Shown: positions 45,815 to 53,126 of the stretch, in pieces | How positions within the stretch are numbered: the first letter of the stretch is position 1 | Layout: the number at the start of each line of letters is the position of its first letter | Source of the DNA: an uncultured Paracoccaceae bacterium | GTDB lineage: Bacteria > Pseudomonadota > Alphaproteobacteria > Rhodobacterales > Rhodobacteraceae | Assembly: GCA_947500135.1 (NCBI GenBank) | Contig: CANMQX010000003.1 | Coordinates: 62,001-126,000, forward strand | Length of the DNA stretch: 64,000 bases | Reading direction: 5' to 3' | The notes under the pieces: model-generated | Seen by the model: the letters and a program-made list of their open reading frames with translations, nothing else | Told to the model about the DNA's origin: nothing | The model's database searches: none | Made by a program: the position numbers and the translations under genes

Positions 45815-48049
45815 CTAGAATAATGCGATATCTGTGGCCAGCGTGTTGAAATCGGTGACCCCGTTGATCTGCAGGATGTTGCCATCGCCCAGATCGATGG
45901 TCACGTCCGTGCCGTTGATCTGGCCGTAGACTGTCAGCACGTCCTGCGCCGAGGTCAGCCCCTTCCACAGTGATGCGTCCAGTTCGATGTCATCCACCCC
46001 CTGTTCGTAATCGGCGATAAGGTCAGTGCCGCCGTTGAAAATGAAACTGTCTGCGCCTGCGTTACCGAACAGGATGTCGTCACCGGTCCCGCCTTCCAAC
46101 CGGTCATCATCGCCGCCGCCGCGCAGCACATCCTGCCCGCTGCCCCCTTTTAGATAATCATCGCCATCACCGCCCATGATCAGGTCACCCCCGGCTTCCC
46201 CATCCAGGTCATCATTTCCCGCGCGTCCAAGCAGGACATCATCGCCGCCACCTGCGCGCACAATGTCGTTGCCCGCGCCTGCGCTGATGATATCGATCCC
46301 GTCCCCGCCATTGATCGCGTCATTGCCCATTGTGCCGCTGATGACGGTGTCGCCGCCGGTGGTTTGTGCTGCTGCCGCGTTACCCCCGCCTGCCAGCGCA
46401 TCGCGCAGGGTGCCAAAGCTATGGCCGCTGATCACTGCGATACTGTCTGACAGGCTGCCGACAGTTCCGGCATCGTCGCCCGGTGGGGGTGTCGGGTTGG
46501 GATAGGGCGGCGGCGTCGCTGGCCCCGGATAACCCGGTTCGATCACGGTTGAAATCCGCGTACCTGCCCCGATCACATCGCCATTATCCAAATGCCGATA
46601 GTCGATAAAGTTGCCATCTGCGCTGCGCACAATCAGCAATTCATCGCCATAGGCCACATCCATCCCGTAGGGTTGGATCGAAAAGGTCAGTTGGCTGATA
46701 TCGCGCAGAAGCGGCCAAAGCGACAAGTCCAGTTTATCCTCGCCCATCGTGAAATCGGTGATTGTGTCTGTCAGCCCGTCGCGCGACAGGATGAATGTGT
46801 CGGCCCCTGCGCCCCCGGTCATCGTGTCGCTGCCATCACCATCACGCAGGATGTCATCGCCAGTGCCCGCACTGATCTGATCATTGCCATTATGCCCTTG
46901 CAGTATGTCGTTGCCCGCCGTCCCCACCAGCAGCCCGCCACCAATCGCTGCCGTATTGGTCACACCGGGCAGGCCCGCGTCGTAGCGCAGCTGGGTCACC
47001 CCGATTTCGCTGCTGCTGGCGACATAGATATCAAGCCCGTTGCCGCGCCCTTGCACGGCCAGTGCGCTTACATTGTCGAGGCTCATGTCGTTGCTGTCTT
47101 CGATATGCGCGCGGGCCAAAAGGTGCCCACCTTCAAGCAGCACAAAGACGGATACCCCATCATCCGCCCCGCCTGCGATCACATAGGTCTGGCCCTGATG
47201 GGTTATCACCTCCAGCGATGTGATCCCCCCGAACCGCGAGGTCAGGCTATCAAGCACATGGTCGCGCATCGTCAGGCTGCCATCCAACCCCACCTCCATC
47301 ACGCTAAGCGTGCTGCTGCCTGCCGCACCCAGGATCGCATAAGTGGTGCCCCCGACCGTGGCCATTTCCATGGCGCTGGGCGCGCTGATCCACAGCCCGT
47401 CATCGGGGTTGATGTGATCAGTGGCCACGGTCGACCCATTTGCTCCGACCGCCCAGCTTGTTACCCCGTTTTGCAGTGGGTTGGCGGTGAAAAGGTAGTC
47501 TTGCCCGTCAATCCGTGCCGCCGCTGTTGTCGTGACTTGATCGGCGTAGCCAGTGGCCCCATCATGGGTCACCTGCTGTCCGGTGAATGTGCCGCCTGCG
47601 TCAAAGGAAAGCTGCCCGATCCCCGCAATTCCGGCGATGCCGCCATAGATGATCTGAGTCCCGTCATCGAAACTGATTTGTGCCCCGTGCTGGAAACCAG
47701 CAAAGCTGGCGGGCAGTGTTGTCAGCGTGCTGGCTGTCGTAAATGTGCCGTCGCTGTTCAGGCCGCGCGTTTGCAAATCCCCACCGGACCCGCCGCCGGT
47801 GAGCAGGCCGCTATCCGCCCCGAAGGTTACGGCGCTGATCGTGGCGGTTGCACCTGGTTGGTTACCGCCGTTGAAAGGCGTGTTGTCGATGGGTGCCAGA
47901 TTGGCTGGCCCGATTTGCCAGCTTTGCAGCACCCCGTCATACCGTGTTGTGCTGATCAGAAACCCGTCCACAATCGCCAGATCGGTGATCCGCGAATGAT
48001 CCAGTTCAGCGTCGTCAGAGACGTGATCGGCAAACAAGAGCGTTGACAT
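45815..48049 (-). CDS. RTX calcium-binding repeat protein with N-terminal propeller-like region
   Basis: A 744-residue acidic protein without a classical signal peptide. Residues up to about 380 form repeats resembling a beta-propeller (for example ITDLAIVDGFLISTTRYDG and VSALAVQGRGNGLDIYVASS). Two blocks of GGxGxDxUx nonapeptides follow (LQGHNGNDQISAGTGDDIL and INGGDGIDIISAGAGNDIV onward). Such proteins leave the cell by type I secretion and fold on binding calcium. The Pro-rich linker PGYPGPATPPPYPNPTPPPG separates the blocks. The ATG at 48049 follows GGGGGACC. Confidence 0.85.
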   Translation of the reverse strand: MSTLLFADHVSDDAELDHSRITDLAIVDGFLISTTRYDGVLQSWQIGPANLAPIDNTPFNGGNQPGATATISAVTFGADSGLLTGGGSGGDLQTRGLNSDGTFTTASTLTTLPASFAGFQHGAQISFDDGTQIIYGGIAGIAGIGQLSFDAGGTFTGQQVTHDGATGYADQVTTTAAARIDGQDYLFTANPLQNGVTSWAVGANGSTVATDHINPDDGLWISAPSAMEMATVGGTTYAILGAAGSSTLSVMEVGLDGSLTMRDHVLDSLTSRFGGITSLEVITHQGQTYVIAGGADDGVSVFVLLEGGHLLARAHIEDSNDMSLDNVSALAVQGRGNGLDIYVASSSEIGVTQLRYDAGLPGVTNTAAIGGGLLVGTAGNDILQGHNGNDQISAGTGDDILRDGDGSDTMTGGAGADTFILSRDGLTDTITDFTMGEDKLDLSLWPLLRDISQLTFSIQPYGMDVAYGDELLIVRSADGNFIDYRHLDNGDVIGAGTRISTVIEPGYPGPATPPPYPNPTPPPGDDAGTVGSLSDSIAVISGHSFGTLRDALAGGGNAAAAQTTGGDTVISGTMGNDAINGGDGIDIISAGAGNDIVRAGGGDDVLLGRAGNDDLDGEAGGDLIMGGDGDDYLKGGSGQDVLRGGGDDDRLEGGTGDDILFGNAGADSFIFNGGTDLIADYEQGVDDIELDASLWKGLTSAQDVLTVYGQINGTDVTIDLGDGNILQINGVTDFNTLATDIALF

Positions 48050-48246
48050 GAAGGTCCCCCAAGACCGGTTGCCGCCGGGTGGCATGGCGGTAAAGCCAGC
48101 CCTGGCCCGAATGCGCAGTTTGACGGTTCTTGGTTTAGATTTGGTGCAGCGCTATGCCGCATTTTATTCAACTTGGCCGGGTTTGCCGTTGAAGCCTGTC
48201 CAAGGGCCGCGCTAAGGTCGCCCCGATCCGATGGTAGGAGTTTGAT

Positions 48247-49638
48247 ATGTCACCGAAATTTGGCACAAGCGGCTTGCGTGGGCTGGTGACTGACCTGACC
48301 GCTGACTGCGTTGCGGATCATGTCGGCGCGTTCATTGCATCCTGCGATATGGGATCTGGCCTTTATGTTGGCCATGATTTGCGCACCTCATCCCCCGATA
48401 TTGCCGATATGGTCACCGATGCCGCTTGCGCGCGTGGCGTCGCGGTCACCTATTGCGGCCCGGTGCCGACCCCCGCCCTGGCCCTCGCGGCGATGCAGGC
48501 GGGTGCGGCTGCTGTGATGGTCACTGGCAGCCATATCCCAGCGGATCGCAATGGGTTGAAATTTTACACCCCCGAAGGCGAGATCACGAAGGATCATGAG
48601 GCGGCGATTGTGGCTGCACTTGGTGCCCCGACGCCCGACGTCCTTCCGACTGATATGATCCGCGTTGACGGCGTCGCGCAAGCTTATATGGATCGCTATA
48701 TCACCGGATTTGCGGATGCCCTGCAGGGGATGCGCATTGGGCTTTATGCACATAGTGCGGTTGGCCGCGACTTGATGGATTTCCTGCTGACCCGGCTTGG
48801 CGCGCAGGTCATCATGTTGGGCCGTTCGGATGAATTTATCCCCGTTGATACCGAAGCCGTATCCGCCCCTATCCGTGCGCAGCTACAGGCATGGGCGGCA
48901 GAGCATGGCGTCGATGCCATCATTTCGACGGATGCCGATGGCGATCGTCCCTTGGTCGCGGATGAAACGGGCGCCATCGTTGTGGGTGATGTGCTGGGGC
49001 AGATCACTGCAGGTTTGCTGAATGCAGCAACCATTGTGACGCCGATTTCGTCCAATACAGGGGTTGAGCAGGGCGGCCATTTTGAAAAGGTCGTCCGTAC
49101 CCGCATTGGATCGCCCTATGTGATTGCGGGCATGGCGGCCCACCCACACCGGGTCGTGGGCTATGAGGCGAATGGTGGTTTCCTGCTGGGCTTTGATGCC
49201 ACAGGCCCGACCGGTCCGTTGCCGCAATTGCTGACCCGTGATGCGGTGCTGCCCATTCTTGCCTGCCTTGCCGCCGCCCGTGAGACGAGTGTCAGCGCGC
49301 TGGTGAGCCGCCAACCAGCCCGGTTCACCGCCGCTGATCGCTTGCAAGAGGTCCCTACTGACCAATCCGCGGCCTTTGTGGTCGGTTTGCGCGGGGATGC
49401 GGATCAGCGTGCGGCGTTTCTGGCCCCGTTTGGCGCAGCAGAACAGGCTGTCAACACTGATGACGGGCTACGCATGACCCTTGCGAATGGCCGCATCATC
49501 CATTTGCGCCCATCCGGCAATGCACCCGAGCTGCGCTGTTACGTTGAGGCGGAAACCACTGCCGCTGCGGATGAGATGCTATCACAAGGGTTAGCGCAGT
49601 TGCGCGGCGTCTTCATGTCGAACGTCAGGCATTGTTGA
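48247..49638 (+). CDS. Phosphomannomutase/phosphoglucomutase family protein
   Basis: A 463-residue alpha-D-phosphohexomutase. The active-site loop reads VTGSHIPADRNGLKFY (usually TASHNP), the metal loop STDADGDRPLV (DxDxD-R), the sugar loop GYEANGGFLL, and the phosphate loop RPSGNAPELRCY. It should convert mannose 6-phosphate to mannose 1-phosphate for manC. The Ile in SHIP in place of SHNP is a small deviation seen in some relatives. Confidence 0.9.
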   Translation: MSPKFGTSGLRGLVTDLTADCVADHVGAFIASCDMGSGLYVGHDLRTSSPDIADMVTDAACARGVAVTYCGPVPTPALALAAMQAGAAAVMVTGSHIPADRNGLKFYTPEGEITKDHEAAIVAALGAPTPDVLPTDMIRVDGVAQAYMDRYITGFADALQGMRIGLYAHSAVGRDLMDFLLTRLGAQVIMLGRSDEFIPVDTEAVSAPIRAQLQAWAAEHGVDAIISTDADGDRPLVADETGAIVVGDVLGQITAGLLNAATIVTPISSNTGVEQGGHFEKVVRTRIGSPYVIAGMAAHPHRVVGYEANGGFLLGFDATGPTGPLPQLLTRDAVLPILACLAAARETSVSALVSRQPARFTAADRLQEVPTDQSAAFVVGLRGDADQRAAFLAPFGAAEQAVNTDDGLRMTLANGRIIHLRPSGNAPELRCYVEAETTAAADEMLSQGLAQLRGVFMSNVRHC

Positions 49639-49761
49639 CGCGGCGCACCCGGTTTTCCACATCTGGCTGCGTCTTGGCGTCGCGCAGTGTTGGCCCAAAC
49701 GTCTAGCATTTCTGACCCAGACCGGACCTTAGGCGCGAACTGGGTCAGCGGTGACAGGGCG

Positions 49762-49769
49762 GACTTAAC
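49762..49769. repeat. Target-site duplication, left copy (GACTTAAC)
   Basis: The same 8 bases occur at 53049-53056, directly outside the inverted repeats of the mobile element. Eight bp is the usual duplication length of IS1595-family elements. Confidence 0.8.
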
Positions 49770-49800
49770 CGGCCTTATGTATCAAACTCACCAAACAACT
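49770..49800 (+). repeat. Left terminal inverted repeat of the IS1595-type element
   Basis: CGGCCTTATGTATCAAAC, then T-CACCAAACAAC; the right end at 53018-53048 reads the same on the other strand with G for T and one A fewer. Confidence 0.85.
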
Positions 49801-49836
49801 GCGCAACGCGGCGGGGTGTGAGGGATGATTAAGGTT

Positions 49837-50889
49837 TTAGTCCTTGTCGGGGTATTGTGGCCACAACTCTACTCCGAACTCCCCGTCCTCACGCCTTTTA
49901 AGAAAGTCGCCGATCCATCCAGATCTGAACGCCTGCTCTGTCTTGACATCAATAGTCTCTCCCGAAATGAGATCATCTTGATCAATTTCGGCTCTGAAAG
50001 AGAGTTCCCCAGAAAGCCTGCCGTCTTCGCGGTCAAAGACCGTTTGATATTTGACGACCACTTCGACCACCACAATATCGTTTTCGGCTGTTTCTTTAAA
50101 ACTAGAACTGATGGATTTTTGTCTGCTGACAGGTATGTATCGCCTTTCGGTAGTCCTTGGCGGCAAGCTCGCAGCGATGGGAAAGTGTCCAAGAACATCA
50201 ACATTCGGGACCTTACTTTCGGGGCTAACACTTTCGTCGCTGAAAGCAGCAATAATACCCTCGATATTGAAAGCTGTGCTGCCCCCATTGTTCGAAAGAT
50301 CGAACTCAATAATGAAGATACTTTCATTGATGTCCTTCGCTCTGAAATTGGAGGCGGACAAGTAAGCCCTGACCTGCAATTCTCCAAATTTTCTAGAAGT
50401 AATATTGGCCTCAAGCGCGGAGTCTGCGGCTTTCATGGCAGCTTTGCTGCTGATCTTGGCTTCTTCAAGCATTTTCTCTGTGTGAAAACTAGCCTTTCTG
50501 GTGAAGTGCAGCGTGAAGCCTATAAGAACAATGCCGACAAAGGTTACTATGGCGGTTCCGAGCGTAGCCCAAAACATCCACTTGGCCCACGTAGCCATAC
50601 CCTCTTGAGCCTTAAGGTCCCTGCTTTCGTTATCTCGCTGGCGATCAGCTTCTATCTTGTCTTCTTCGGATATCAAGTCGCGTATCGCGGACTCGACCCC
50701 TTGGAGCGCGGGTATTATATCCGGTGTGCCGGTTTCGTCTTCTTGGGTTGCTGCATCGCCGTTATCTCCGCTATTTTCCTGCCCGGTCTCTCCCACTGGT
50801 TCATCTTCGATAGCGACTTGTGGCCAAACTGATGTGGCCGAAAAAGCTACTCCAAGTGCAATGACGTACAACCAAGTGCGGATAGGCAT
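49837..50889 (-). CDS. Membrane-anchored passenger protein of unknown function
   Basis: A 350-residue protein. A signal-like N-terminus (MPIRTWLYVIALGVAFSATS) is followed by an acidic low-complexity stretch (about 26-55), a charged helical part, then a membrane segment with Trp-rich start (about 100-128, WAKWMFWATLGTAIVTFVGI). A coiled-coil-like helix (KASFHTEKMLEEAKISSKAAMKAADSALEA) and a C-terminal beta-rich domain follow. I recognise the TM-plus-helix layout as common in proteobacterial mobile elements, function unknown. Its start overlaps the DUF6471 gene by 43 bp. The long opposite-strand frame is a shadow. Confidence 0.78.
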   Translation of the reverse strand: MPIRTWLYVIALGVAFSATSVWPQVAIEDEPVGETGQENSGDNGDAATQEDETGTPDIIPALQGVESAIRDLISEEDKIEADRQRDNESRDLKAQEGMATWAKWMFWATLGTAIVTFVGIVLIGFTLHFTRKASFHTEKMLEEAKISSKAAMKAADSALEANITSRKFGELQVRAYLSASNFRAKDINESIFIIEFDLSNNGGSTAFNIEGIIAAFSDESVSPESKVPNVDVLGHFPIAASLPPRTTERRYIPVSRQKSISSSFKETAENDIVVVEVVVKYQTVFDREDGRLSGELSFRAEIDQDDLISGETIDVKTEQAFRSGWIGDFLKRREDGEFGVELWPQYPDKD

Positions 50890-51077
50890 TGTAATAAAAA
50901 CCCTGCAGTAAATTTCCCTCGGCTTACCTTATTGCGCAGGTTGCGTTCGTTGTCTTCGATTCCTTTTTCCGCGAGTAATTCAATCAACTGCGCGTATGTG
51001 GTGCCTTTGCGAGCCATTTCAGCCCGCAGGATACCCTTAGCGCGCTCTTCCCAGTCTGTTCGTTCCGGCATTATCAT
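50847..51077 (-). CDS. DUF6471 domain protein
   Basis: A 76-residue basic protein with the DUF6471 pattern: WEERAKGILRAEMARKGTTYAQLIELLAEKGIEDNERNLRNKVSRGKFTAGFLLQCLSALG. The sequence looks like a helix-turn-helix (TYAQLIELL, then ERNLRNKVSRG), so it may be a small regulator. It is divergent from the transposase, with repeated palindromic motifs between the two, which would suit autoregulation. Function is not established. Confidence 0.78.
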   Translation of the reverse strand: MIMPERTDWEERAKGILRAEMARKGTTYAQLIELLAEKGIEDNERNLRNKVSRGKFTAGFLLQCLSALGCTSLHLE

Positions 51078-51084
51078 TCCTTAA

Positions 51085-51161
51085 GGTGCTAATATCATCA
51101 TTTAACGTGCTATAGCACTTGACTTGGCACGTCAATATCATCATATATGGTGCATAAGCAC
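51085..51161. promoter_or_regulatory. Direct repeats with GTGC-N4-GCAC palindromes between DUF6471 and the transposase
   Basis: Two 28-bp direct repeats at 51091-51118 and 51134-51161 start with the identical AATATCATCAT and end in GTGC-TATA-GCAC or GTGC-ATAA-GCAC, 43 bp apart; a further GGTGC lies at 51085. A TTGACT (51119) and TATATG (51144) could be -35/-10 of the transposase promoter, placing one repeat on top of it. This looks like an operator controlling transposition; the binder is unknown, DUF6471 being the obvious candidate. Confidence 0.6.
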
Positions 51162-51169
51162 AGGATACG

Positions 51170-52138
51170 ATGAACATGGCACAGCGCTCTCTTCTCTCAG
51201 CGGCATCACGCACACTTAGCCTTCGTAAGATTTACAAGGCTGGTGAAGATGCGGCCTATGAGACGTTCTGCGAAATGCGCTGGCCTGATACAAATGGCGA
51301 GGCTGTTTGTCCGCAGTGCGGCCATGACGAAACATACAACATCACCACGCGCCGCAAGTTCAAGTGCAAGGCATGCGCGCACCAGTTTAGCGTCACATCG
51401 GGTACTATCTTTGCCAGTCGCAAGATGGACTTTGTTGACCTGCTGGCCGCTATTTTCCTGATCGTGAACGCGTCCAAGGGCATGAGCATGGTTCAGTTGT
51501 CGCGCGATCTGGACTGCCAGTATAAAACGGCATTCGTTCTGGCGCACAAGCTGCGTGAAGCGATTGCACAGGAGGTACACACTGGCGAAGTGCTGGACGG
51601 TCATGTTGAGATTGATGGCGCATACTTTGGTGGCCACATCCGCCCGGCAAACGCCAAGGTTGACCGCGTAGACCGTCGCTTGAAGCGTCACCAGACAGGC
51701 AAGCGCCGCGTTGTGGTAGCTATGCGTGAGCGTGAGGGTCGTACGCTGCCATTCATCGCCATGGGTGAAGGTGAGGGCGTCAATCTGGCAATCGAGAACG
51801 TCAGCCGCACAGCCACTATGTCAGCCGATGAAGCAAGCCATTGGGACATGCTGCATGACGGTTGGATGGTTGACCGCGTGAACCATAGCGAAGTCTACAG
51901 CGACCACGGTAAGCACACGAACATGGTTGAATCGTTCTTCTCGCGTCTGCGCAACATGATCGAAGGCCAGCACCACGGTGTTAGCCCCAAGTACCTGCAC
52001 CAGTATGCGAACCACTCTGCATGGCTGGAAGACAACCGCCGTACCGACAACGGCACATTGGCGCATATCGTTGTGTCAAACGCGATGGACGCGCCTGTTT
52101 CTCGGAACTGGAAAGGGTACTGGCAGCGGGCGGCATAG
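51170..52138 (+). CDS. IS1595-family transposase
   Basis: A 322-residue transposase. The N-terminal zinc ribbon (CPQCGHDE near 47, then FKCKACAHQF near 66-75) and the catalytic domain (HVEIDGAYFGGHIR near 146, later YSDHGKHTNMVESFFSRLRNMIEG) are those of the ISXO2/IS1595 group. The frame is intact. The start has AGGA four bases upstream of the first ATG; a second ATG lies two codons on. It lies between matching inverted repeats, so the element may be active. Confidence 0.9.
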   Translation: MNMAQRSLLSAASRTLSLRKIYKAGEDAAYETFCEMRWPDTNGEAVCPQCGHDETYNITTRRKFKCKACAHQFSVTSGTIFASRKMDFVDLLAAIFLIVNASKGMSMVQLSRDLDCQYKTAFVLAHKLREAIAQEVHTGEVLDGHVEIDGAYFGGHIRPANAKVDRVDRRLKRHQTGKRRVVVAMREREGRTLPFIAMGEGEGVNLAIENVSRTATMSADEASHWDMLHDGWMVDRVNHSEVYSDHGKHTNMVESFFSRLRNMIEGQHHGVSPKYLHQYANHSAWLEDNRRTDNGTLAHIVVSNAMDAPVSRNWKGYWQRAA

Positions 52139-52212
52139 ACTACCTCTGGTAGCTAACTAGGCCCTAAACCACAATAATTTGCGTATAAGCATAACGCGAA
52201 GGCTGGAAATGA

Positions 52213-52241
52213 TTAGGGGCCGGTGATATACCGACCCCTAA
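52213..52241. repeat. Inverted repeat just before the tRNA gene
   Basis: TTAGGGG-c-CGGT and ACCG-a-CCCCTAA face each other around GATAT. It ends one base before the tRNA. It could terminate transposase transcription or act in tRNA processing; no T-run follows on the plus strand. Confidence 0.5.
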
Positions 52242-52313
52242 GACAGTGTGGCGGAATGGTTACGCAGGGTTCTCGCAAGGCCCCCCATGCGGGTTCGAGT
52301 CCCGTCGCTGTCT
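52242..52313 (+). tRNA. Atypical tRNA, Cys-like body with CGC anticodon, on the transposon
   Basis: A 72-base cloverleaf folds fully. Acceptor GACAGTG/CGCTGTC (one G-U), T8, D stem GCG/CGC with A14, GG and A21 in the loop, anticodon stem GGGTT/GGCCC (two G-U), loop CTCGCAA (T33, anticodon CGC), T arm GCGGG-TTCGAGT-CCCGT, an A15-T48 pair, and discriminator T73. CGC would read GCG (Ala), but C3-G70 replaces the Ala G3-U70 identity pair. D-arm layout and U73 resemble alphaproteobacterial tRNA-Cys, whose loop is CTGCAAA. The 3' CCA is not encoded (CAA follows). A terminator follows. Confidence 0.72.
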
Positions 52314-52321
52314 CAACTATT

Positions 52322-52352
52322 AGAGGCCTCGCTTTGCAGCGGGGCCTTTTTC
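52322..52352 (+). terminator. Rho-independent terminator after the tRNA
   Basis: AGGCCTCGCT and AGCGGGGCCT form a 10-bp stem (one G-U) around TTGC, followed by five T. It lies 9 bp beyond the tRNA, supporting a short independent transcript. Confidence 0.85.
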
Positions 52353-52553
52353 GCAGAATCAACATAACAGATTATTTTCTCGATTCAAGTAGTAGATTCA
52401 ATGGCTTACAGGATCGCAATAAGAGTCCAATATCAAACACTTACGTGAATGAATGGCTTTTTTATGACGGTAAATGATTCTGTTGCCCTCAACAGGTTGT
52501 GCCATATCGTGCCATCACCCACAAGATATTCCCCATAGTTATCCACAGAATCG
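52353..52553. other. AT-rich non-coding stretch in the transposon
   Basis: About 200 bp between the tRNA terminator and the convergent 141-residue gene. I see no coding region, tRNA or strong hairpin here; base composition is clearly lower in G+C than the host genes. Confidence 0.5.
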
Positions 52554-52979
52554 TTATGCAGCGTGCATCCCGACCGCCCTCCACAAACACCCATCCGGCC
52601 CAAAGTCTTGCACCACGCGCCCTACCTTTTGCTCACGTTGCAGTAAATCCCGCACTCGCTTAAGCACGTCGGCCTGCAATGCGTCGTCAGCATCCCACCC
52701 TTTCACTCCAATGATGTGCGCCGCAATGGTTTCATCATCAGCCGATCCCTGCCTTAGCCTATCGCGGGTCATCAGTTTCAACTCATTGCGCCCGAATAGT
52801 TGCTTGTACTTCCCACGCGGCGCTATCCCCTTGGGGTCTTCCTGATAGCCGCACAGCACCAGTGTCCGGTCTATGGCGTCCAGATCGGCCTTGAGGGCAT
52901 CAGCGGCTTTCATAGCGACCTTGTGCTGGCCCGCTATCTCGCCGCGCTTCTTTATCAGTCCGTGTATTGTATTCTGCAT
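52554..52979 (-). CDS. Small passenger protein with N-terminal coiled coil
   Basis: A 141-residue protein beginning MQNTIHGLIKKRGEIAGQ. The helical start followed by ADLDAIDRTLVLC matches a group of small proteins often found beside transposases and recombinases in Rhodobacteraceae (pattern LIxKRxEIAGQ...LDxIDxTL). The C-terminal half contains RDLLQREQKVGRVVQDFGPDGCLWRAVG, which looks like a small winged-helix-type segment. The function is unknown. It is the last gene before the right end of the element. Confidence 0.7.
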   Translation of the reverse strand: MQNTIHGLIKKRGEIAGQHKVAMKAADALKADLDAIDRTLVLCGYQEDPKGIAPRGKYKQLFGRNELKLMTRDRLRQGSADDETIAAHIIGVKGWDADDALQADVLKRVRDLLQREQKVGRVVQDFGPDGCLWRAVGMHAA

Positions 52980-53017
52980 ACCCGAATTATGGATTCACAC
53001 CCTTGTTTTTATAAGGT

Positions 53018-53048
53018 ATGTTGTTGGTGCGTTTGATACATAAGGCCG
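53018..53048 (-). repeat. Right terminal inverted repeat of the IS1595-type element
   Basis: On the minus strand it starts CGGCCTTATGTATCAAAC, then G-CACCAACAAC, matching the left end at 49770. Confidence 0.85.
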
Positions 53049-53056
53049 GACTTAAC
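53049..53056. repeat. Target-site duplication, right copy (GACTTAAC)
   Basis: Identical to 49762-49769. Removing the element and one copy restores one continuous intergenic sequence. Confidence 0.8.
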
Positions 53057-53126
53057 CGACTTTGGTCGCGCCCACGTGAACGTCTGCTTTGATGTCTCAA
53101 AGCAGAAATCTTGAGGTAAAATGTAG

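Larger units (their letters stand above)
49770..53048 (+). mobile_element. IS1595-family transposon with passenger genes and a tRNA
   Basis: A 3279-bp element. The ends are inverted repeats whose outer 18 bases, CGGCCTTATGTATCAAAC, are identical, with CACCAA matching after one mismatch and a one-base slip beyond (total about 25-30 bp). An 8-bp direct repeat GACTTAAC flanks it. Inside are an IS1595-type transposase (+), a membrane protein and a DUF6471 protein (-), a tRNA-like gene (+) with terminator, and a 141-residue protein (-). Several IS1595 subgroups are known to carry passengers. Intact ends and duplication suggest a recent insertion. Confidence 0.85.

Noticed and set aside
46592-48046. 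Rightward 484-codon frame opposite the RTX protein
   Set aside because: The minus-strand product has clear RTX repeats; the plus-strand frame is an antisense artefact of low stop frequency.
49825-50832. Rightward 335-codon frame opposite the transposon membrane protein
   Set aside because: The minus-strand product has a signal-like start, membrane segment and coiled coil; the plus-strand one has none of these.
52242-52313. Ordinary tRNA-Ala(CGC) call
   Set aside because: The G3-U70 pair needed for Ala identity is absent and the discriminator is U, so the anticodon alone does not justify calling it tRNA-Ala.
52223-52477. 84-codon frame across the tRNA and its terminator
   Set aside because: It is explained by the tRNA, the terminator and AT-rich non-coding sequence.
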